DNA of 40,569 nt. Source: an uncultured Muribaculaceae bacterium (GTDB lineage: Bacteria; Bacteroidota; Bacteroidia; Bacteroidales; Muribaculaceae). The stretch covers positions 1 through 40,569 of the forward strand of contig CAJUSZ010000022.1 in NCBI GenBank assembly GCA_910589425.1. The letters run 5' to 3'. Numbering within the stretch: the stretch's first letter is position 1; the number at the start of each line of letters is the position of its first letter. The notes beneath the pieces are model-generated. The model saw nothing but the letters and a program-made list of their open reading frames with translations. It was not told the origin of the DNA and did not search any database. Below are positions 34,303 through 40,569 of this stretch, piece after piece. Made by a program: the position numbers and the translations under genes.

Positions 34303-34353
34303 ACAAGTAGGGCGGGCTTGCAGTTTTCAAATATCCGGAATGTCCATATTGGT

Positions 34354-34384
34354 TTTGCAGGATGGCATATTTTTCCTAATTTTG
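34354..34384 (+). promoter_or_regulatory. Promoter of the secreted surface-protein gene
   Basis: TTTG (34354-34357), 19 nt, TAATTTTG (34377-34384): full consensus. The ATG follows 32 nt later. Confidence 0.75.
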
Positions 34385-34416
34385 CATCCATAAAAACTAT
34401 ATAGATTCTAAATGCT

Positions 34417-35484
34417 ATGAAAATCAAATTGTTGTGCATGGCGTTGGCCTCTTGTCCGGCTGTAGGCCTTGCTAATTCCCCTTACATTTCAAAGGTTCTT
34501 GACTTTGTTCCGGCTCCGGGGCAGTTCGTCAATGTAGTTCCGGAGATAGATCCCGCGGCATCCCATTCCGAAGTCTGCGCCAAGGTTCTGGAGCAGATAG
34601 GATTCGAGAAGTCTCCCGGGATGATCTCGCTTGGAGCCTACGGCGGTTATGTGGTTTTCGGTTTCGACCATCCGGTCGTGAACGTAGCCGGCGAGTATGA
34701 TTTCAAGATATATGGCAATGCCCTTATATCCGATCAGAATTCCAAAGGCGGCAGTTGCGAGCCCGGAATCGTCATGGTTTCGGTGGATGAGAACGGAAAC
34801 GGCATAGCCGACGATGCGTGGTATGAATTGGCGGGTAGTGAATACTCAAAGGAATCCACGCTTAAGAATTATAAGATAACGTATTATCGTCCGGAGTCTG
34901 GCCACACGGCTGTGCCTGATCCGGATAACGCAAGCATAGTCGATAAGGAGTATGTGCGTTGGGTAGCGTCAGACGGCACCGAAGGCTATGTGGCGAAAAA
35001 CAGGTTCCATGCCCAGTCCTATTGGCCTGAATGGATCGGGGGGGACACCCTGGAATTTGAAGGCACGCGACTTGCGCCGAACGGCGAGGATATGTCGGGC
35101 AACGGTTCATATTTTGTTCTTAAGATGCTTGACTGGGGCTATGTAGACAATCGTCCGAACAACGATCCTGAAGACAAGGGTTTCAATATAGAATGGGCTG
35201 TGGACAAGGATGGCCGCAGCGTGCAGCTCGGACACGTGGATTTCATCAAGGTTCACACCGGAGTGAACCAATGCAACGGATGGCTCGGAGAGAATTCCAC
35301 AGAGATTGTGGGCGCTGAGGATCTGCACCCGGACGCCCAGCTTCCCGGAAGTTCAGTCGGGACAGTGGTCGATGACCGGCGCGACGATGCGGCCTACGAC
35401 ATGTTCGGGCGAAAGATATCAAGCCCGGTGCCAGGACAGATATATATCAGGGGCGGCAAGAAGTTTGTGGCTCCTCTTCGCTGA
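34417..35484 (+). CDS. Secreted cell-surface protein with T9SS-like tail, function unknown
   Basis: The 355-residue product has a signal peptide (MKIKLLCMALASCPAVGLA) and opens with YISKVLDFVPAPGQFVNVVPE, a motif I recall from Bacteroides surface proteins, some encoded near corrinoid-uptake genes. A beta-sandwich with GAYGGYVVFGFDHPV follows. DENGNGIADDAWYE looks like a calcium-binding loop, and a C-terminal stretch reads HVDFIKVHTGVNQCNGWLGE. The tail YDMFGRKISSPVPGQIYIR resembles a T9SS sorting segment. No corrinoid or other transport gene adjoins it here, so ligand and role are open. Confidence 0.75.
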   Translation: MKIKLLCMALASCPAVGLANSPYISKVLDFVPAPGQFVNVVPEIDPAASHSEVCAKVLEQIGFEKSPGMISLGAYGGYVVFGFDHPVVNVAGEYDFKIYGNALISDQNSKGGSCEPGIVMVSVDENGNGIADDAWYELAGSEYSKESTLKNYKITYYRPESGHTAVPDPDNASIVDKEYVRWVASDGTEGYVAKNRFHAQSYWPEWIGGDTLEFEGTRLAPNGEDMSGNGSYFVLKMLDWGYVDNRPNNDPEDKGFNIEWAVDKDGRSVQLGHVDFIKVHTGVNQCNGWLGENSTEIVGAEDLHPDAQLPGSSVGTVVDDRRDDAAYDMFGRKISSPVPGQIYIRGGKKFVAPLR

Positions 35485-35495
35485 GACAGACGTAG

Positions 35496-35549
35496 AAAAT
35501 TTAAACCGGGATGCGGCATTCTGTTTTGCCGCATCCCGGTTTAAATTTT
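35496..35549. terminator. Bidirectional terminator with a perfect 23-bp stem
   Basis: Positions 35496-35518 and 35527-35549 are exact inverted copies around an 8-nt loop. The outer stem is A-rich on one side and T-rich on the other, giving a T-run in either direction between two convergent genes. Confidence 0.92.
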
Positions 35550-35553
35550 GCTG

Positions 35554-36153
35554 CTATTGTTTTCCGGTATATTCCGGCCGGAATTCGGGAGGCAGTATGT
35601 TGGATGGATCAACTGTGTCGATCGCTGTGATTACGATTTTACTCGATCCTCTCCAAGGAAGAGTGGCGTGGTATCGCCGGTAGCTGACCATCACAGGCTT
35701 ATGCTCCAGTTCGAGTTCCTTGACCCTTTTTGCGAGATGCGCGTCGGGCACTGAGAAAATGAAATCGCGTGCGTATACGCGGGTTGTGTCGTGGATCTCG
35801 CGGTAGGGGATCATAACCCCCTCGTAGGTCTGGAAAAACGTTCCGCGCCGTTCTACATGTTCGATGTAGCCGTATTCCACTGCGTCGTCGATATATGGGG
35901 AGAAAAACCTCAGATAGAATGCTATGATCGCGGCTGCTGTCAGCAATCCGATGGCTATGAATATCAGCAGAAGCTTGCTTTTCCGGGGCTTCAGATGTTC
36001 CCATTCAGACTCGTCCCTGTCCCAGTAGCCTGGATCGTCGGGTTCAGGCTCAGGCTCTTTGGGAGGTTTCGGAGGCAATGGTCTGATGTCGTCCTCGAAG
36101 AAGTCATTCCCGGATTCCTCCGTGTCTCGTGTGAATTTATCGAACAGGCTCAT
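35554..36153 (-). CDS. Single-helix membrane protein of unknown function
   Basis: The 199-residue product has an acidic, proline-rich cytoplasmic N-terminus (DDIRPLPPKPPKEPEPEPDD, about residues 21-40). One membrane helix follows (about 60-81: LLLIFIAIGLLTAAAIIAFY), then a periplasmic beta domain of about 115 residues including EHVERRGTFFQTYEGVMIPY. I recall similar Bacteroidales proteins but no established function. It starts 15 nt after the flippase-like gene and is probably cotranscribed with it. Confidence 0.75.
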   Translation of the reverse strand: MSLFDKFTRDTEESGNDFFEDDIRPLPPKPPKEPEPEPDDPGYWDRDESEWEHLKPRKSKLLLIFIAIGLLTAAAIIAFYLRFFSPYIDDAVEYGYIEHVERRGTFFQTYEGVMIPYREIHDTTRVYARDFIFSVPDAHLAKRVKELELEHKPVMVSYRRYHATLPWRGSSKIVITAIDTVDPSNILPPEFRPEYTGKQ

Positions 36154-36168
36154 TGTGGTCGTGTGTGG

Positions 36169-37251
36169 TTAGGAGAGAGTTGCTTTCTTTTTGCGTGATA
36201 CGGATATATATGCCATTGTGAATATCCCGAGCAGGATAAGCATGACGGTCTGTCCGCTCCATTGGAGCATTGAGAACGATGTCCCCTGTGCGTCGGAGAT
36301 TCCGTAGACGGCCAGACCGAACATGACAGCGATGTTCCACGGGCCGAGTCCTCCGTTGGATGGAACCGCCATTCCGATCGAGCTGAGGACAAAAGCCACC
36401 AGACATGGTGTGAGACCGAATGCCAGTGAGGGTTCCGAGCATAGCTCGCGGGTGAACGGGAAAGCGTAGAATGCCACGTACAGTTGCACGAAATAGCATG
36501 CCCAGATACCGATTGTCAGCATAAGAAACAATCCCCGTCCGGGCATCTTGCCTACTACGGCGAAACCGTTCCAAAGTTCCTTGACCCAGGCTGATATTTT
36601 GCCGACGATGCGTGTATTCCGGAAAACCACGAGCAGCACCCACACTACGGCTACCGATCCGATGGCCACTATCCAGAAGAAAGGATTTCCAGCCAAGTCC
36701 AAGAGATCCCTTCCCACGGGGTATTTGATGAGAAAAGAATTGATCGCTCCCGCAGCTACTATGAATGTAAGCACAGTCAGCATCAGAACCATGAATGTGT
36801 CTGCGAGCCGGTCAGCGACCATGGATCCCAGGACTGTGGTAAGCGGGGCTTTCTGCCGGCTTGAGATGTAAGTGCAACGCCACACTTCTCCAAGTCTTGG
36901 AAAGACAAGATTGAGCGCGTAGCATCCGAAGATCGAGCAACACAGAGCCATGAACGGCGGATATACGCCGAGCGCTTTGAGCTGAAGCCTCCATCTTGCC
37001 GCGCGGCAGACATGGGAGAGGACGCTGATCCCCATTGCAAGCAGGATCCACCAGTAGTCTACTCCGGTGCGGAGAATATGCATCATCTCCGAGAAATCCA
37101 CTTTCCTGAACATGTACCACACAAGAAGCACGGTCAGCGCAAGAGGAAGCAGATAGCGCAGGGCATAGCCGAGCAGGCGTTTGCCGGCTGGCTTACGGTT
37201 CTGTCCGGATTCGGCGGGAGACTCCGATATTTCTGTATTTCCTTTGTTCAT
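36169..37251 (-). CDS. Flippase-like membrane protein (LPG synthase TM-domain/UPF0104 family)
   Basis: The 360-residue product has about eight membrane helices and the family motifs: YMFRKVDFSEMMHILRT near the first helix, RAARWRLQLKALG near residue 90, and NLVFPRLGEVWRCTYISSRQ near 120. SNGGLGPWNIAVMFGL follows in the C-terminal half. It corresponds to the membrane half of MprF without the catalytic aminoacyl-transfer domain, so lipid translocation is more likely than lysyl-lipid synthesis. The start was set at the ATG at 37251, because the longer frame overlaps the promoter 37273-37303. Its position after lpxB fits an envelope role. Confidence 0.87.
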   Translation of the reverse strand: MNKGNTEISESPAESGQNRKPAGKRLLGYALRYLLPLALTVLLVWYMFRKVDFSEMMHILRTGVDYWWILLAMGISVLSHVCRAARWRLQLKALGVYPPFMALCCSIFGCYALNLVFPRLGEVWRCTYISSRQKAPLTTVLGSMVADRLADTFMVLMLTVLTFIVAAGAINSFLIKYPVGRDLLDLAGNPFFWIVAIGSVAVVWVLLVVFRNTRIVGKISAWVKELWNGFAVVGKMPGRGLFLMLTIGIWACYFVQLYVAFYAFPFTRELCSEPSLAFGLTPCLVAFVLSSIGMAVPSNGGLGPWNIAVMFGLAVYGISDAQGTSFSMLQWSGQTVMLILLGIFTMAYISVSRKKKATLS

Positions 37252-37272
37252 GAAGATTATGATTTTGAACTG

Positions 37273-37303
37273 CAAAGTTAATCATTCGGAGCCAAATGGC
37301 AAA
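37273..37303 (-). promoter_or_regulatory. Promoter of the flippase-like gene
   Basis: The minus strand carries TTTG (37300-37303), 19 nt, then TAACTTTG (37273-37280), a full consensus match between lpxB and the flippase gene. Confidence 0.75.
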
Positions 37304-37334
37304 AGCGCGGTCTCCTCATATTGTCCCGGCGGGG

Positions 37335-38840
37335 TCAGTTTTCAGTCGCGGATTCAGTCTTCTCCGCTGTTTTCGGACGGCGTCTGCGTGGTTTCCTTTT
37401 CGGCTGCTGCTCCGTCGGGTTCCCGGTGCCGGTCTGGCTGGTTTGCCTGGTTCCGGAAGATTGGTTTTTGTCTGCTTTTTTCGCTTGCTGTCTGTTGCCG
37501 GTTTTTTCAGCTGTCTGATCCCCGGCCTCGGCGGGCGTGCGTCTCTGAGGTCTTCTGCGCGGTTTCCTTTCGGATTTCACGGAATCGGTATCTTCAGGGG
37601 TAACATCCCCGGATGTCTGTTTGCGGGGAGTCTGCCTTGTATGTCTGCGTTGCTTCGGCTTCTCCGTGGATTCGGATGAAGAAGGTGCCGGTTCCGTATC
37701 GGCTGGACGGGTTATGGCGTCCACTATCAGTTCCGCGGCATATTTTGACGCTATGGATGTGCCGAGCTTGCGTCTCATGGTCTTGTAGCTGCTCACCTGC
37801 CATTCCCTTTGAGGGGAATTCTGAAGCAACGATGAAAGTTCGCGGGCTATTCCCTCCACTGTGCAATGATGCACGAGAAGTTCCGGCACGGCCTGATTGC
37901 CTACTATAAGGTTTGGCAGCGATACGTATTTCACTTTCAGAAGTTTCTCCATTATCTTGTAGGAGAGCTTCTTTCCGTTGGCACGGTAGCAGACCACTTG
38001 CGGCGTTCCGATCAGAGCGGTCTCAAGCGTGGCTGTCCCGGATGTAACCAGCGCCGCCTTTGAATATTTCAGAAGCGTCGGGGTGCATCCGAACACCACC
38101 GGAAGACCGGGATCCTGCGCCACCTCCCGGTAGAAACGTTCGGGCACGGCGGGAGCGGCTGCTACCACATAGCGGAATTCCGGAAACCTCTTCGCCGCCT
38201 CGATCATCAGATGCAGATTGTTGCGTATCTCCCCTTTGCGTGATCCGGGGAGCAGGGCTATGAGAGGCCGGTCGTCTCCGCCGAGCCCCTGCCGCTCGAT
38301 GAAATGTTTCACTGGAGGAAGATGGGACAGAGCGTGGTCCATCTCCTGCACCGATGGATTGCCTACGTATGTAACCTTGTAGCCGTGGCGCGCATAAAAA
38401 GACACTTCAAAGGGGAGTATGGAATACATCGCATCGACATATTTCTTTATCCGGCGCACACGGTATTCTTTCCAGGCCCACACTTTGGGCGATATGAAAT
38501 AATCCACACGTATGCCGAGCCTGTGGGCGTAGTGTGCAAGTTTGAGATTGAATCCGGGATAATCCACCAGAATCAGGGAGTCGGGCCGGAAATCCTTGAT
38601 CAGACGCTTGGCTTTTGAAAGATTGCTGAAGATTCTCGGGAGTTTGCGGATCACTTCGCTGAATCCCATCACGTTCATCTGATCGTAGTGCAGATCCGGT
38701 TTGCGTCTGGCAGCCTTGGCCATCATGTCTCCGCCGAAAAAGCGGATTTCCGCCTCGCTGTCGATTTCACGGATTGAGCTGATAAGGTGGGAAGCATGAA
38801 GGTCGCCCGAAGCCTCCCCCGCTATTAGCATATATTTCAT
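37335..38840 (-). CDS. lpxB: Lipid-A-disaccharide synthase with a long basic C-terminal extension
   Basis: LpxB joins UDP-2,3-diacylglucosamine and lipid X into the lipid A disaccharide at the inner membrane. Residues 1 to about 376 match it throughout: MLIAGEASGDLHASHLI, LVDYPGFNLKLAHYAHRLGI, FISPKVWAWKEYRVRRIKKY, LLPGSRKGEI, TSGTATLETALIGTPQVVCY. The usual length is about 380, but this protein continues for roughly 125 residues. The extra part is low-complexity sequence rich in Lys, Arg, Thr, Pro and Gln, with clusters such as RKPRRRPQRR and KRKPRRRRPK. The tail is predicted to be disordered and could bind lipid head groups or nucleic acid. It seems in frame and unbroken. Confidence 0.94.
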   Translation of the reverse strand: MKYMLIAGEASGDLHASHLISSIREIDSEAEIRFFGGDMMAKAARRKPDLHYDQMNVMGFSEVIRKLPRIFSNLSKAKRLIKDFRPDSLILVDYPGFNLKLAHYAHRLGIRVDYFISPKVWAWKEYRVRRIKKYVDAMYSILPFEVSFYARHGYKVTYVGNPSVQEMDHALSHLPPVKHFIERQGLGGDDRPLIALLPGSRKGEIRNNLHLMIEAAKRFPEFRYVVAAAPAVPERFYREVAQDPGLPVVFGCTPTLLKYSKAALVTSGTATLETALIGTPQVVCYRANGKKLSYKIMEKLLKVKYVSLPNLIVGNQAVPELLVHHCTVEGIARELSSLLQNSPQREWQVSSYKTMRRKLGTSIASKYAAELIVDAITRPADTEPAPSSSESTEKPKQRRHTRQTPRKQTSGDVTPEDTDSVKSERKPRRRPQRRTPAEAGDQTAEKTGNRQQAKKADKNQSSGTRQTSQTGTGNPTEQQPKRKPRRRRPKTAEKTESATEN

Positions 38841-38996
38841 CGTTTTTAAAAAAGCATCTTTGTCAGTCCGCTCTGGAGCGTAGTCTGTTGGTTTTTATAA
38901 ATTTATTTGCCCAATCCTTGAACCGGGGCAGCATCCCGTATCCCTGCGGGAACACTGCCGCTTATAATATTACGTTGTCCGGAGCGTTTTTAGTAT

Positions 38997-40439
38997 ATGA
39001 ATGATGCGCGTATTTTTCTTTTAAGTCTGATCGTTTCGCTCGGTCTGATGGCGACTTCATGTATCTCGGATGATTTCACGACATCTTCATCCGACGTGCT
39101 GGCGTTCTCGACCGACACGCTTTCTTTCGATACGGTTTTCACCGACCTTGGAACCCCCACCGCACGGTTGCTTGTCTATAACAGGGCGAAAAAATCAATC
39201 AACATATCGTCGATACGCTTTAAGAATCCGGACACACGCTTCCAGCTTAATGTGGACGGAATGAGTGGAGAGGCATTCTCCGACATCGAGATCAGGGGGA
39301 AAGATTCGATATATGTCTTTGTGGAGTGCTTCATACCGCCAACGCAGGGAAATGAGCCCTATCTGGTGGAGGATCAGCTGCAGTTCGTTACAAACGGTGT
39401 CCTTCAGGAAGTGCAGGTGGAGGCCTACGGGCAGAATGTAACGCGCCTGCGGGGAGAGACACTGACAACCGACACCAGACTTACGGCCGACCGTCCTTAT
39501 GTGGTGTTCGATTCACTGGTTGTGGCTCAGGGTGCCACACTGAGAATCGATCCCGGGGTAAAGCTTCTTTTCCATGACAAGGCGAAGCTTACTGTCCATG
39601 GCCGGATCGAGGCCATAGGCGAGCCGGGGCGCATGATCGACATGCGGGGCGACCGTCTCGACAATGTGTTGCCCGATGTGGGCTACGACATACTTGCCGG
39701 ACAATGGACCGGAATACGGATCTCCCCCGAATCTTTCGACAACCGCCTGGAATATGTCGACATGCGATCGACCGTTTCGGGTATCAGCATCGATTCATGC
39801 GGTAATCTCGACCGCTCCAAACTGCTTATACGCAATTCATGGCTCCACAATTCGCAGTCCACGGTACTCGACAGCCGTCATGCCCTGGTGGACGCATACG
39901 GTGTCTGTTTCTCGGAAGCGGCGGAAGCTGTGGTCAGGCTGACAGGCGGAGTGCATGATTTTGTGCAATGCACCATAGCGAACAACTATCTTTTCTCGGC
40001 CGTTTCCGAGCCTAATCTGAGCCTTTATCACTGCAAGGCCGACATCGACGCTCCCGTCAGCGCGGCTCCTCTCATGCGTGCCAGCTTTGAGAACTGCATA
40101 GTGTATGGAATGGGAGCGGATATCAACGAGGGAGACCTTACAGGCACACAGGTGTTCATGCGCAATGTCCTTCTCAAATCCGAAGGCAAGAACGATGATA
40201 ACTTCATCGATTGCATCTGGGGCGAGGATCCGATGTTCTACACGGTGCGGTCCGACTACTATTTCAACTACAGGCTCAAGCCTGACTCACCCGCTATCGG
40301 GGCTGGCAATCCTTCGTATGTGGGTGATGAGACTCTTTACGATATGGATGGACTCAACCGTTTGTCGGACGGTGCGCCGGCTTTGGGCGCTTACGTGTTC
40401 GTCCCTCAGCCTGAGGAGACGGCGGTGAGAAGACGCTGA
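38997..40439 (+). CDS. Putative lipoprotein with right-handed beta-helix
   Basis: The 480-residue product carries a lipoprotein signal (LIVSLGLMATSC, Cys 22). An Ig-like N-terminal region follows (about 30-150; FDTVFTDLGTPTARLLVYN, SIYVFVECFIPP). The rest, from about residue 165, shows short repeating strands (WTGIRISPESFDNRLEYVD, STVSGISIDSCGN, SLYHCKADI) typical of right-handed parallel beta-helices. A closing DSPAIGAGNP segment also belongs to such proteins. I recall homologues in Bacteroidales near envelope genes but know no function. It is divergent from lpxB. Confidence 0.8.
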   Translation: MNDARIFLLSLIVSLGLMATSCISDDFTTSSSDVLAFSTDTLSFDTVFTDLGTPTARLLVYNRAKKSINISSIRFKNPDTRFQLNVDGMSGEAFSDIEIRGKDSIYVFVECFIPPTQGNEPYLVEDQLQFVTNGVLQEVQVEAYGQNVTRLRGETLTTDTRLTADRPYVVFDSLVVAQGATLRIDPGVKLLFHDKAKLTVHGRIEAIGEPGRMIDMRGDRLDNVLPDVGYDILAGQWTGIRISPESFDNRLEYVDMRSTVSGISIDSCGNLDRSKLLIRNSWLHNSQSTVLDSRHALVDAYGVCFSEAAEAVVRLTGGVHDFVQCTIANNYLFSAVSEPNLSLYHCKADIDAPVSAAPLMRASFENCIVYGMGADINEGDLTGTQVFMRNVLLKSEGKNDDNFIDCIWGEDPMFYTVRSDYYFNYRLKPDSPAIGAGNPSYVGDETLYDMDGLNRLSDGAPALGAYVFVPQPEETAVRRR

Positions 40440-40458
40440 CAGAATCTCCTGACACATA

Positions 40459-40520
40459 CGGCGCGTTTGGCGCCGGTCATCAGTAGGAATAGCCGTTAGG
40501 GTTATTCCTTCTTCTTTTTC
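40459..40520 (+). terminator. Terminator region after the beta-helix lipoprotein
   Basis: Two hairpins follow the stop: CGGCGC/GCGCCG with a 5-nt loop near 40460-40476, and GGAATAGCC paired with GGTTATTCC (40491-40510), followed by TTCTTCTTTTT. The second fits a rho-independent terminator. Confidence 0.75.
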
Positions 40521-40569
40521 CTGACTTCGTCACTTAAAAATTAATGATTTTATAATTGTTTGGTGCTTA

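Noticed and set aside
36169..37251. Lysyl-phosphatidylglycerol synthase (MprF)
   Set aside because: Only the membrane flippase-like half is present; the catalytic C-terminal domain is missing.
37181..37679. Cys/Phe-rich open frames antisense to the lpxB tail
   Set aside because: They are the complement of the Lys/Arg-rich codons. The lpxB frame is continuous from a clear enzyme domain.

Overview
The window looks like a chromosomal segment of a Bacteroidales bacterium, most likely a gut member of the Muribaculaceae or a close relative. The evidence is the repeated Bacteroidetes promoter pattern (TTTG, 19-20 nt, TAnnTTTG), the near absence of Shine-Dalgarno sequences, a PorZ-like type IX secretion (T9SS) component, several secreted proteins with T9SS-like C-terminal tails, an OMP_b-brl_3 type outer-membrane barrel, a saccharopine-dehydrogenase-like polyamine enzyme and GLUG-repeat surface proteins. 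The family-level assignment is inference. No phage, conjugation, CRISPR or rRNA genes were seen.

Layout. 1-8538: the end of an unknown gene, a TonB-receptor-like barrel (-) and a 2051-residue GLUG-repeat surface protein (-). 8779-10046: a compact three-gene cassette (+): an XRE repressor fused to a DUF3791-like domain, a DUF3990/ADP-ribosyltransferase-like protein and a small unknown protein. It resembles a toxin-antitoxin operon and has an inverted repeat over its promoter. 10065-13937: a free TonB C-terminal-domain protein, a low-molecular-weight phosphatase and a calcium P-type ATPase (all -). A 194-bp AT-rich element with terminal inverted repeats lies between the last two. 14140-15653: a His/Lys-rich exported protein (+) and an acyltransferase (-). 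15816-22292: a five-gene operon (+): rdgB, porZ, a leucine-rich-repeat protein, trmB and mrp. 22377-26193: a GH31 glycosidase and a carboxynorspermidine-dehydrogenase-like enzyme (-). 26464-27620: tsaE and birA (+). 27647-30014: a histidine acid phosphatase and a DMT transporter (-). 30040-30495: a 314-bp element with 34-bp terminal inverted repeats, then tRNA-Gln(UUG). 30692-33078: an operon of a radical SAM protein and two anchored proteins sharing an almost identical Cys-rich N-terminal module. 33325-35484: a lipid kinase and a secreted surface protein (+). 35554-38840: a one-helix membrane protein, a flippase-like protein and lpxB with a long basic tail (all -). 38997-40439: a beta-helix lipoprotein (+).

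Most of the window concerns envelope biogenesis and surface proteins, mixed with housekeeping genes. The three items most worth pursuing are: (1) the XRE-DUF3791/ART-like cassette; (2) the radical SAM operon, whose partner proteins carry a CX3CX2C motif on a membrane-anchored module; (3) two otherwise different inverted-repeat elements (11045-11238 and 30040-30353). These two elements align without gaps over 67 nt and share a two-stem structure in which six base pairs have changed on both sides while pairing is kept. The structure begins exactly 48 nt from the end of each element.
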